Below are positions 6,510 to 13,764 of a DNA stretch of 14,443 bases, piece by piece; the first letter of the stretch is position 1, and each line of letters opens with the position of its first letter. The position numbers and the translations under genes were made by a program. Below the pieces are notes generated by a model that was not told where the DNA came from, did not search any database, and saw only the letters and a list, made by a program, of their open reading frames with translations. Source of the stretch: CAZKFN01 sp964552035 (lineage in GTDB: Bacteria > Bacteroidota > Bacteroidia > Flavobacteriales_E > Vicingaceae); assembly GCA_964552035.1 (NCBI GenBank), contig CAZKFN010000062.1, positions 1 through 14,443 of the forward strand. The letters are read 5' to 3'.

Positions 6510-7382
6510 CTATTTCCCTTTTGCAGCTAGAATCGTATTCTTTAATAAAGAGACAATTGTCATTGGGCCCACTCCACCAGGAACGGGTGTGATGTAAGAA
6601 GCTTTTTTAGAGACTTCATCAAACTTCACATCCCCATATAATTTATAACCAGACTTTTTTGTGTTGTCGGCTACTCTTGTAATGCCCACATCAATTACAA
6701 CGACTCCCTCTTTCACCATATCTGCAGTTATAAATTCTGCTTTCCCTAAGGCAACCACTAAAATATCTGCCGTACGACAGATTTCTTTTAAATTAGTTGT
6801 TCTACTGTGTGTAAGAGTTACGGTACAGTTTCCAGGATACGCATTACGTGCCATTAAATTGGAAATGGGCATACCTACAATGTTGCTTCTTCCAATCACC
6901 ACACAGTGTTTTCCTTCAGTTTGGATTTGGTTGCGCTCTAGCAGCTGTAGAATTCCATAAGGAGTAGCAGGTAAAAATGCAGGAAGGTTTAACATCATTT
7001 TCCCTACATTTTCAGGATGGAAACCATCGACATCTTTAGAAGACCAAATGGCTTCTATTACTTTCTTTTCATCGATTTGCTTAGGCAAAGGCAATTGAAC
7101 AATAAATCCATCCACATCTGCATTGTGGTTTAGCTTTTCCACCTCAGCCAACACCTCTTCCTCTGTTACCGTTCCGCTCAACCTCACCAAAGTAGATTTT
7201 ATACCTACCTTCTCACAAGCGGCAACTTTTGCATTAACATAAGTAATGCTCGCGCCGTCATCTCCAACTAATATTGCAGCTAAGTGAGGGATTTTAGATC
7301 CTTTGAGTTTTAATGCTTTTACTTCTTCGGCAATTTCTTCTTTAATTGCTTTTGAAGTTTCTTTTCCGTCTAGTATTTTCAT
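6510..7382 (-). CDS. folD: Bifunctional methylenetetrahydrofolate dehydrogenase/cyclohydrolase
   Basis: A cytoplasmic enzyme that interconverts 5,10-methylene-, 5,10-methenyl- and 10-formyl-tetrahydrofolate, with NADP reduction, to supply one-carbon units for purines and initiator formyl-Met. Length is 290 residues, normal for the family. The active-site pair Tyr48 and Lys52 sits in ITYVNAKVAACEKVGI. QLPLP (96-100) and DVDGFHPENVG (117-127) hold the folate-binding residues, with Asp119 at the conserved position. The Rossmann half begins with VIGRSNIVGMP (162-172). The closing signature is TPVPGGVGPMT (265-275). The ATG directly follows the ffh stop (TAAATG), so folD is the second gene of a two-gene unit. 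No unusual residues were noticed. Confidence 0.98.
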   Translation of the reverse strand: MKILDGKETSKAIKEEIAEEVKALKLKGSKIPHLAAILVGDDGASITYVNAKVAACEKVGIKSTLVRLSGTVTEEEVLAEVEKLNHNADVDGFIVQLPLPKQIDEKKVIEAIWSSKDVDGFHPENVGKMMLNLPAFLPATPYGILQLLERNQIQTEGKHCVVIGRSNIVGMPISNLMARNAYPGNCTVTLTHSRTTNLKEICRTADILVVALGKAEFITADMVKEGVVVIDVGITRVADNTKKSGYKLYGDVKFDEVSKKASYITPVPGGVGPMTIVSLLKNTILAAKGK

Positions 7383-8720
7383 TTATCCTCTTATTCCACC
7401 AGGCATATTTCTCATCATCCTAGCCATATTTTTCTTATTCCCCATAAGTTTCATCATCTTAGAAATTTGATCAAATTGTTTAATCAACTTGTTTAATTCC
7501 TGTACAGAAGTTCCACTACCTCTAGAGATTCTCTTTTTTCTTGATCCATTCAATAGTTTTGGATTTTTTCGCTCTTCTTCTGTCATCGATTGAATTAAAG
7601 CTTCTATATGTTTAAAAGCATCATCGTCAATATCTACATCCCTCATTGCTTTTCCAACACCTGGAATCATTCCCATAAGGTCTTTGATATTTCCCATCTT
7701 TTTAATCTGTTCAATCTGATCTAAAAAGTCGTTAAAGTCAAATTGATTTTTTGCAATACGCTTTTGAAGGCGTCTTGCTTTCTCCTCATCATATTGTTCC
7801 TGCGCTCTTTCTACCAAAGAAACCACGTCTCCCATTCCCAAAATACGATCGGCCATTCGTTTGGGATAAAATACGTCTAGGGCGTCCATTTTTTCTCCCG
7901 TACCGATAAATTTAATCGGTTTGTTAACAATGGTACGAATGGATAAAGCCGCTCCACCTCGAGTATCTCCATCTAATTTTGTAAGCACTACCCCATCAAA
8001 GTCAATTTGATCGTTAAACGCTTTGGCCGTGTTAACCGCATCTTGCCCTGTCATGGAGTCAACAACAAATAAAGTTTCTGAAGGATTAATGTTCTTTTTT
8101 ACGGCACTTATTTCCTCCATCATTTTCTCATCCACCGCCAAACGTCCAGCTGTATCGACAATCACTACATCATAGCCTTCTGACTTGGCATTCTTTATTG
8201 CATTTTGAGCAATCTCAACAGGATTTTTATTTTCTCGATCTGAAAATACTTCTACTCCGATTTGCTCACCAATAACATGCAATTGATCAATAGCCGCAGG
8301 TCGATAAACGTCCCCAGCAACTAACAAAGGTTTTTTTCCTTTTTTATTTTTTAAATGATTCGCTAGTTTTCCTGAGAAAGTAGTCTTACCAGAACCTTGA
8401 AGTCCTGCAATTAAAATTACAGCAGGATTTCCCTTTAATTGAATTTCTACTTCTTCTTCACCCATAAGCTTGGTCAGCTCATCGTGGGTAATTTTTGTGA
8501 AAAGTTGTCCCGGAGAAACCGCCGTCAAAACATCCTGACCTATAGCTTTTTCCTTTACCGTATCGGCAAATTTTTTGGCCATACTATAGTTGACATCAGC
8601 ATCTAATAAAGCTCTTCGAATTTCTTTGGCCGTTTCTGCAACGTTTACTTCAGAAATCTGCCCTTGTCCTTTTAATAACTTCAGCGCCCGGTCTAACTTA
8701 TCCGATAAATTTTCTAACAT
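7383..8720 (-). CDS. ffh: Signal recognition particle GTPase Ffh (SRP54)
   Basis: The protein part of the signal recognition particle. It binds SRP RNA and nascent signal sequences and docks ribosomes on the receptor FtsY at the inner membrane. Length is 445 residues. The N domain is about 1-85. The G domain has the P-loop GLQGSGKTT (106-114), DVYRPAAIDQL (137-147), DTAGR (189-193) and TKLDGDTRGG (247-256). The M domain follows from about 325: a methionine-rich groove (KKMGNIKDLMGMIPG, 340-354) and the RNA-binding signature around SRKKRISRGSGTSVQELN (393-410). The C-terminus is again methionine-rich (MMKLMGNKKNMARMMRNMPGG). It heads the unit with folD and has its own -7 box upstream. No FtsY or SRP RNA gene is seen in the window. 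Confidence 0.99.
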   Translation of the reverse strand: MLENLSDKLDRALKLLKGQGQISEVNVAETAKEIRRALLDADVNYSMAKKFADTVKEKAIGQDVLTAVSPGQLFTKITHDELTKLMGEEEVEIQLKGNPAVILIAGLQGSGKTTFSGKLANHLKNKKGKKPLLVAGDVYRPAAIDQLHVIGEQIGVEVFSDRENKNPVEIAQNAIKNAKSEGYDVVIVDTAGRLAVDEKMMEEISAVKKNINPSETLFVVDSMTGQDAVNTAKAFNDQIDFDGVVLTKLDGDTRGGAALSIRTIVNKPIKFIGTGEKMDALDVFYPKRMADRILGMGDVVSLVERAQEQYDEEKARRLQKRIAKNQFDFNDFLDQIEQIKKMGNIKDLMGMIPGVGKAMRDVDIDDDAFKHIEALIQSMTEEERKNPKLLNGSRKKRISRGSGTSVQELNKLIKQFDQISKMMKLMGNKKNMARMMRNMPGGIRG

Positions 8721-8742
8721 AACTATTTAAATTTTAGGATGG

Positions 8743-8750
8743 CAAAGGTA
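8743..8750 (-). promoter_or_regulatory. Bacteroidota-type -7 box for ffh-folD
   Basis: The minus strand reads TACCTTTG, an exact TAnnTTTG match, 22 bases upstream of the ffh ATG. No TTG is seen at the expected -33 distance. The placement, and the similar box before arginase, support it as the promoter of the ffh-folD unit. Confidence 0.45.
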
Positions 8751-8896
8751 AGTAATAAAGAGAATTTTATATAACCCATTTTAGAATATCTCTACTTTTA
8801 GTGAAGTGGAACTATAGACGAGAAAAATTAATTACTACTGCTCCTAGCATTCTCTATAAATTAACGAATTTAGCTTTCTATTTATAAATCATTTGA

Positions 8897-10018
8897 ATGA
8901 AAGTAATCATAGTAGGCCCTGCATATCCATATAGGGGTGGAATTGCCGACACCAACCAATCCTTTGCACAAAGTTTCCAAGAATTAGGACATCAGGCCTT
9001 ACTGTATACTTTTACACTTCAATATCCTTCTTTCCTATTTCCTGGGAAAAGTCAATATTCTGAAGATCCAGCACCCAAAAATTTAAAAATAAAAAGAAGT
9101 ATTAACAGCATTAACCCACTGAACTGGAGAAAAGCAGCCAAGGAGTTATTAAAAGAAAATGCAGATTTAATTATCTTTAGATATTGGACCCCAATCATGG
9201 CACCTGCATTTGGGAACATTGCAAAAAGATTAAAAGGAAAAGTAAGATGCCTAGCACTTTGTGATAATGTAATCCCTCATGAAAGGAAGTTTTATGATCG
9301 TTTCTTAACTTCTTTTTTTACCAAACACTTTGATGGATTTATCACTTTTTCAGAAAAGGTCAAAGGGGAACTTTTGGAATTTACTCAACGACCAGTTATG
9401 GTGCGTCCTCATCCAGTCAACTTCAATTTAGGAGAAGCCGTAGACAAAAAAGAAGCTAAGGAAAAGCTCGGTTTACAAGAAAATACCCATTATCTTTTGT
9501 TTTTTGGATTGGTCAGAAAATACAAAGGTTTAGACCTTCTTTTAGATGCCATGGCAGAAAATGAAATTAAAACAAGGAATCTTCAACTTATTGTCGCTGG
9601 AGAATTTTATGATAATCCAGAAATTTATACCCAACAAATTAAAAAGCTAGGCATTGAGGAAAAAGTCATTATTCACAATAAATTTATTCCTACAGAAGAT
9701 GTTAAACTGTATTTTTCTGCTGCTGATTTAATCACCCAAACCTATCATACTGCCAGTCAAAGTGGAATTACACAAATGGCCTTAAACTTTCACAAGTCTG
9801 TTTTAGTTACTAATGTGGGGGGATTATCTGAAATTGTCCATCACAATAAAGACGGTTATGTTGTAGATAAAAATCCAAGAGCTATTGCAGCAGCTATTTC
9901 TGACTTTTATGACAATCAACGTGAAGAGGTTTTTACAGCTGAGTTAAAAGATAAAAAAGAAAACTTTAGCTGGGTTAATTTTAGCCAAGAGGTAATAAAT
10001 TATAGCCAAGAGTTTTAA
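8897..10018 (+). CDS. GT4-like (GT-B fold) glycosyltransferase
   Basis: A 373-residue cytoplasmic or membrane-associated sugar transferase, probably acting in polysaccharide or glycolipid synthesis. The N-terminal half begins with the glycine-rich GPAYPYRGGIADTNQ (7-21), typical of the acceptor half of GT-B enzymes. The donor half has LFFGLVRKYKGLDLLLDA (201-218), where Arg207 and Lys210 fit the nucleotide-sugar phosphate contacts, then LQLIVAGEFYDN (229-240), and ends with VTNVGGLSEIV (304-314). The Glu-x7-Glu motif of classical GT4 enzymes is absent: the two positions are Ala286 and Met294 in ASQSGITQM. From memory, a group of Bacteroidota relatives shares this TQSG-type variant, so it is probably a subfamily trait rather than a defect. 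Its stop overlaps that of the convergent GT2 gene (TTAA, 10015-10018). Confidence 0.85.
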   Translation: MKVIIVGPAYPYRGGIADTNQSFAQSFQELGHQALLYTFTLQYPSFLFPGKSQYSEDPAPKNLKIKRSINSINPLNWRKAAKELLKENADLIIFRYWTPIMAPAFGNIAKRLKGKVRCLALCDNVIPHERKFYDRFLTSFFTKHFDGFITFSEKVKGELLEFTQRPVMVRPHPVNFNLGEAVDKKEAKEKLGLQENTHYLLFFGLVRKYKGLDLLLDAMAENEIKTRNLQLIVAGEFYDNPEIYTQQIKKLGIEEKVIIHNKFIPTEDVKLYFSAADLITQTYHTASQSGITQMALNFHKSVLVTNVGGLSEIVHHNKDGYVVDKNPRAIAAAISDFYDNQREEVFTAELKDKKENFSWVNFSQEVINYSQEF

Positions 10019-10968
10019 ATCTCTTTTTCTATACTGTATTTATTCCTATTGGGGGAGTTTCTAGAAACTAATTCTGCTAAAAATCCAGCCAAAAACAATT
10101 GAGCTCCAATAACCATGGCTATCAAAGAAATATAAAACTGAGGAATTTCAGTCACCAAACGAGCTGGCATTCCCAGCTTAAGGTAATAAAGTTTTTCAGC
10201 GCCTATATATGCCGCCATAAGAAAACCAATAATAAAAACCAAGGTTCCAAATGCTCCAAATAAGTGCATGGGCCTTTTCCCAAACTTTCCTACAAAAGTA
10301 ATGGACATTAGATCCAGAAAGCCATTAATAAAACGTTCCATCCCAAACTTAGTAACTCCGTGTTTACGCTCTTGGTGAGTAACTACTTTTTCCGTGATTT
10401 TAGAAAATCCAGCCCATTTGGCTATGGCGGGAATATATCGGTGCATTTCACCATATACCTCAATATTTTTTACTACCCTGCTGTGATAAGATTTTAAACC
10501 ACAATTGAAATCGTTTAAATGAATTCCCGTCATTTTCCTTGTAGCAAAATTAAAAAGCTTGGTAGGTATCGTTTTAGATAGTGGATCGTAGCGTTTCTTT
10601 TTCCAGCCCGAAACTATGTCGTAATCCTCTATTTTAATCATGTCATAAAGTTCGGGTATTTCATCGGGGCTATCCTGTAAATCGGCATCCATAGTAATAA
10701 CTACTTCACCCTTAGAAGCTCTAAACCCCGTATTTAGAGCAGCAGATTTCCCATAGTTTCTACGAAACTTTATTCCTCTAACTTCGGGATTTTTTTGGGC
10801 TAAGTCTTCAATCACCAACCAAGAATTATCGTTGCTCCCATCATCTACAAATATCACTTCATAATTGTATTGATGAACAGTAGCGACTTTTTTTATCCAG
10901 TCAAAGAGTTCGACAAGCGAGTCCTCCTCATTAAAAAGTGGTACAACTATAGATAAATCTTTTTCCAA
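10015..10968 (-). CDS. GT2 polyprenyl-phosphate glycosyltransferase (DPM1/GtrB-like)
   Basis: A membrane-anchored glycosyltransferase of 317 residues, likely moving a sugar from a nucleotide donor to undecaprenyl phosphate on the cytoplasmic face. The GT-A domain starts at LSIVVPLFNEEDSL (5-18). It has VDDGSNDNS (41-49), the metal-binding DADLQDSPDE (94-103) and the QERKHGVTKFG loop (199-209). Two membrane helices follow at about 233-256 and 278-302, the usual GtrB arrangement. The start is TTG at 10966-10968, 12 bases after the DUF4199 stop and in the same frame. There is no ATG that keeps the essential first strand; the next methionine lies at residue 93. Coupling to the upstream DUF4199 gene is therefore likely. 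The sugar and final product cannot be told from sequence. Confidence 0.92.
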   Translation of the reverse strand: MEKDLSIVVPLFNEEDSLVELFDWIKKVATVHQYNYEVIFVDDGSNDNSWLVIEDLAQKNPEVRGIKFRRNYGKSAALNTGFRASKGEVVITMDADLQDSPDEIPELYDMIKIEDYDIVSGWKKKRYDPLSKTIPTKLFNFATRKMTGIHLNDFNCGLKSYHSRVVKNIEVYGEMHRYIPAIAKWAGFSKITEKVVTHQERKHGVTKFGMERFINGFLDLMSITFVGKFGKRPMHLFGAFGTLVFIIGFLMAAYIGAEKLYYLKLGMPARLVTEIPQFYISLIAMVIGAQLFLAGFLAELVSRNSPNRNKYSIEKEI

Positions 10969-10980
10969 TATTAAATACGT

Positions 10981-11565
10981 TTAGTTGTAATTCTCAAAGT
11001 TAATGTTTTCCTTTTTAAGAAAAAATGCAGTTACAAGAGAAGTTAACAGCCCCATTATTAAATAGCCCAATACAGTTGTAAAAGCCAACATTGCTGGACC
11101 CATAAAATTTTGAGTAATTTTTATCATGGCCTCAATTTCATCCCCTTCCATTCCAGCATTATAATAAGCTTCCTTTTGAGTTTCAATTACATATTCAATA
11201 AAAGAACCATCGACAAATTCAAGATAGATGTACATGGTAAAAGCAACAATTATGGAAGCAAAAAGAGCTAGAAGGGTACCATACCCCACTCCTTCTCCAA
11301 AAGTAATATTGCCACCCAACTCATAGTCTCTTCTTCTTTTAATGCCAAGAATAATTCCAGCAATAAAAACTGTATTGGTCAATATCGAAAAAATGGTATT
11401 TAAACTGGAGGAATTATAGGCCTCTAAGAGGTAAATTAATATCGTTAGGACGCCCAAAGCAAGCCCTATAATAGCGGCAAAATTTAGTGCTGAAGAAACT
11501 TTTGTAGGAGGATATTCTCCCTCGGGATTTTGTCCTTGCGGTTGAGTAAATTTGTCTATCTCCAT
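10981..11565 (-). CDS. DUF4199 family membrane protein
   Basis: A 194-residue inner-membrane protein of unknown function, matching the DUF4199 layout found mainly in Bacteroidota. After a polar N-terminus (to about 25) come four predicted membrane helices at about 27-49, 56-75, 93-117 and 156-183. A basic loop (KRRRDY, 76-81) lies between helices two and three, and a longer acidic loop (118-155, with VDGSFIEYVIE and GMEGDEIEAM) between three and four. The FGEGVGYG and FMGPAML turns before the last two helices are typical. The end is basic-polar (KKENINFENYN). It is followed by the GT2 gene after 12 bases, and this DUF4199-GT2 order, which I recall from other flavobacteria, suggests a shared role in envelope glycan or lipid work. 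That role is inference. Confidence 0.85.
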   Translation of the reverse strand: MEIDKFTQPQGQNPEGEYPPTKVSSALNFAAIIGLALGVLTILIYLLEAYNSSSLNTIFSILTNTVFIAGIILGIKRRRDYELGGNITFGEGVGYGTLLALFASIIVAFTMYIYLEFVDGSFIEYVIETQKEAYYNAGMEGDEIEAMIKITQNFMGPAMLAFTTVLGYLIMGLLTSLVTAFFLKKENINFENYN

Positions 11566-11587
11566 AATGGTATATTTTATAAGTCAA

Positions 11588-11595
11588 CAAATATA
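11588..11595 (-). promoter_or_regulatory. Bacteroidota-type -7 box for DUF4199-GT2
   Basis: The minus strand reads TATATTTG, an exact TAnnTTTG match, 22 bases upstream of the DUF4199 ATG. A TTG lies 14 bases further upstream (plus-strand CAA at 11610-11612), which is somewhat closer than usual for a -33 element. Confidence 0.4.
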
Positions 11596-11778
11596 AATAA
11601 AGCCCACTGCAAATTCATGAGAAAGTAGCACATAAATACTTATTTGTGTATTTACCTATCTATTCCATTGTTAATTAACATATTGAATTCTAATGTTGAA
11701 TGGATTTTATCCGGGGAGGTAAGTTCTAATATATGTGAAATTATAATTTGAGTAATTGTTTTATTTACACCTTATTAC

Positions 11779-11817
11779 AAAAAAAAAAGGCTATCCTATC
11801 TCAATAAGGCAGCCTTT
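11779..11817 (-). terminator. Intrinsic terminator of the type IX-secreted protein gene
   Basis: On the minus strand AAAGGCT (from 11817 down to 11811) pairs with AGCCTTT (11792 to 11786), with a further AGG/CCT pairing inside across a small bulge. The stem runs directly into a run of ten T (11788 to 11779). It starts 19 bases after the stop codon of the gene ending at 11837. This is the clearest terminator in the window. Confidence 0.85.
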
Positions 11818-11836
11818 CTTCTTTTATGTATCGATA

Positions 11837-13348
11837 CTACTCCACCATTATTTTTCCACTTCCCGTTCTACCCTCTTTATCAATAATTCTATAGACATAC
11901 ATTCCAGAGACCAAATCAGCAACATTGATTTGCTGATGACTTTCCGACCATTTTACAGCTTTTACCAAACGACCAAAAGTATCGTACAACTCCAAGTCAT
12001 AAGGCTCAAATTGGTTGATTTTTAATAAGTTTAATTTATCCTTAGCTGGATTGGGATAGACTTTGTAATACTTGGAATCAAGAAGTGATTTATTTTTGAG
12101 GTTGGCTATCCCCGTAACTAAATTACCAAGAGAATCTACTTTCATAATAAAGCCATTAAGACCTCCGGAATTCCCATATTGGTCATAGTTTGAACCCACG
12201 ATTACCAAACCTTTATCATAAGTAGACTTAATAGAATTGATTCTAACGTAATTCCCTACATCATAATTCCAGGTATTCATTAAATTTCCTTGAAAATCAA
12301 ATTGATTTATTCGCACCTTATTGTTTATGTCTCTATAATAATCACTTGCCGTCCATTGCGTAACCCCTGCAATGTAAAAGTATTTATCATCATAAGCTAT
12401 GTTTCGAGTAGCTGGATAATCTCCAGTATCTACCGAACCTATAACCTCATGTTGAATATACCTTAAGTAGTTATCATAAACAATTATCCCATAATCATCC
12501 CCAGAATTTGGATTTTGAGGAACATAAGTTTGTGGATTTTGTACTCTTCCTGATAAAACCACATTTTGATTAGGCAACTCCCTTAACGCAATGCCGTCAT
12601 ATATTTTTAAGCTATCCGAAATTGAATTATATACCGGCATTATTGGGGAGCCTTTCCCTATTTTATCTCCCGCCCTGTCAATTAAGAAAACATAATCTTT
12701 AAATTCTTTAGTCATTTGACGGTAATCAACATTTAATTGATAGACGATGGATTCATCTCGACTATTTACCATACCAGCTATTGCTGCATAAGAAATAGTA
12801 TCATAAACCAGCGTATCGATTATTTGAAAATTGGAATCTAATTTTAAAATAGACGAATAGAAAATACCTCTTAGCGTATCACTTTCCGTTACAGGAATTA
12901 TAATTTCTCCACGACTATTGACATCAATTTGAACTGTTAATACCGGAAAATGGCTTGTTATTTTCATAGAATCCAACACCTTTAATTGATAGTCTAAAGC
13001 ATAAATAGCCATTCCTTCATGCATTCCATTTACTGAAAAATAGCCATATACCAAAAAGGAATTTGATCTTTTGATTAATTCTATAGGATAAAAGTCATTT
13101 AATGTATTTGACTTTTTAACTTTACCTATGGAATCTAACAATAAAAAGGAAGAGTGAAGATATTTAGGAAAGAAATCATCCATACTATCGCCAACTGCAA
13201 GATTTAGCACATATTCATGCGTGGCTGGTAAGACAATTACATCTGTAATTTCCTCTTCATTACCTAAATCTATTTCATTTATAAATGATTGGGCTGAAAG
13301 ATTCAGCCCAATACAGGATACAAAGCATGTGAAAATTAACTTTTTCAT
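11837..13348 (-). CDS. Secreted protein with a type IX (Por) C-terminal sorting domain
   Basis: A 503-residue exported protein. A Sec signal peptide (MKKLIFTCFVSCIGLNLSAQ, cut after about residue 20) leads into a beta-rich body of roughly 400 residues that I do not recognise. The body has repeated hydrophobic strand patterns (YVLNLAVGDS, SFLVYGYFS, NVVLSGRVQNP, KGLVIVGSNYD), suggestive of a beta-propeller-like fold of the kind seen in proteins annotated as delta-60 or Kelch-like. The last 76 residues (428-503) are a type A sorting domain: YKVYPNPAKDKLNL, then LELYDTFGRLVK, then DLVSGMYVYRI, ending GKIMVE. This domain directs export through the outer membrane by the type IX secretion system and is removed on surface attachment or release. 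No type IX machinery gene lies nearby. The gene is monocistronic with a strong terminator. Confidence 0.9.
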   Translation of the reverse strand: MKKLIFTCFVSCIGLNLSAQSFINEIDLGNEEEITDVIVLPATHEYVLNLAVGDSMDDFFPKYLHSSFLLLDSIGKVKKSNTLNDFYPIELIKRSNSFLVYGYFSVNGMHEGMAIYALDYQLKVLDSMKITSHFPVLTVQIDVNSRGEIIIPVTESDTLRGIFYSSILKLDSNFQIIDTLVYDTISYAAIAGMVNSRDESIVYQLNVDYRQMTKEFKDYVFLIDRAGDKIGKGSPIMPVYNSISDSLKIYDGIALRELPNQNVVLSGRVQNPQTYVPQNPNSGDDYGIIVYDNYLRYIQHEVIGSVDTGDYPATRNIAYDDKYFYIAGVTQWTASDYYRDINNKVRINQFDFQGNLMNTWNYDVGNYVRINSIKSTYDKGLVIVGSNYDQYGNSGGLNGFIMKVDSLGNLVTGIANLKNKSLLDSKYYKVYPNPAKDKLNLLKINQFEPYDLELYDTFGRLVKAVKWSESHQQINVADLVSGMYVYRIIDKEGRTGSGKIMVE

Positions 13349-13764
13349 TTTATTTATTTTTCATTAATAGTATAGCCAAACTGGAAAGTCAGCTTAAGCT
13401 TTGGATGTCTTGATTTCGTAAAAAGAGTATGAGAGAAAGAGCTTCTTCGTACAAACACTAATGCCTTAACAATAAAAATAGGCTTACTATTTTTTATTGT
13501 ATTGCTTTTGTAAGGTGAGTATATCGGAAGATATAATATCATATTTTAAAAACTTTCAAGTACTAAGAAATGAAAAGTTTTGTTAATTATGATTTATTAG
13601 GATAGTTTTTTGTTAAAAACAACAAAGAAACTTATTTATCTAGAATTATTTTAAGGGCGACATTGGTTAAAAAAACATCCTTACTGGTAGAAATTTTATA
13701 AATCAAAGTAAGCTACTAGCCCCTCTTGCTTTTATGATATTTTTTTATTATTTTCGCAATCATA
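13349..13764. other. Intergenic region between the divergent type IX-secreted gene and mtaB
   Basis: It must hold the promoters of both divergent genes. No RNA gene or known repeat is recognisable. A 62-codon open frame on the minus strand (13542 to 13354), ending 5 bases before the secreted-protein start, has no recognisable domain. Its end, KLKLTFQFGYTINEK, looks vaguely like a closing outer-membrane strand, but this is not enough to call a gene. A possible AT-rich hairpin (AGTTT/AAACT with TTTGTT/AACAAA and one bulge) lies at 13604-13632. Confidence 0.4.
13726..13756 (+). promoter_or_regulatory. Candidate promoter of mtaB
   Basis: TTG at 13726-13728 and TATTTTCG at 13749-13756 are separated by 20 bases and resemble the Bacteroidota -33 TTG and -7 TAnnTTTG pair, with one mismatch (C for T) in the -7 box. 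The ATG is only 8 bases after the box, so the transcript would be nearly leaderless. Confidence 0.4.

Noticed and set aside
10015..10018. Overlapping stop codons (TTAA) of the two convergent glycosyltransferase genes as a sign of regulation
   Set aside because: TTAA overlaps are a common by-product of compact convergent genes; there is no room for a terminator but nothing else unusual.
11669..11680. Perfect palindrome TGTTAATTAACA between two minus-strand genes
   Set aside because: AT-rich and of a length expected by chance; it is not placed over the DUF4199 -7 box.
11756..12025. 89-codon plus-strand frame across the terminator and the 3' end of the secreted-protein gene
   Set aside because: It reads through a strong terminator hairpin and the antisense of the sorting domain; composition is not protein-like.
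13354..13542. 62-codon open frame on the minus strand just upstream of the type IX-secreted gene
   Set aside because: No recognisable domain, odd composition and no start-site support. The position, 5 bases before the next gene, keeps it possible, but not enough to call.
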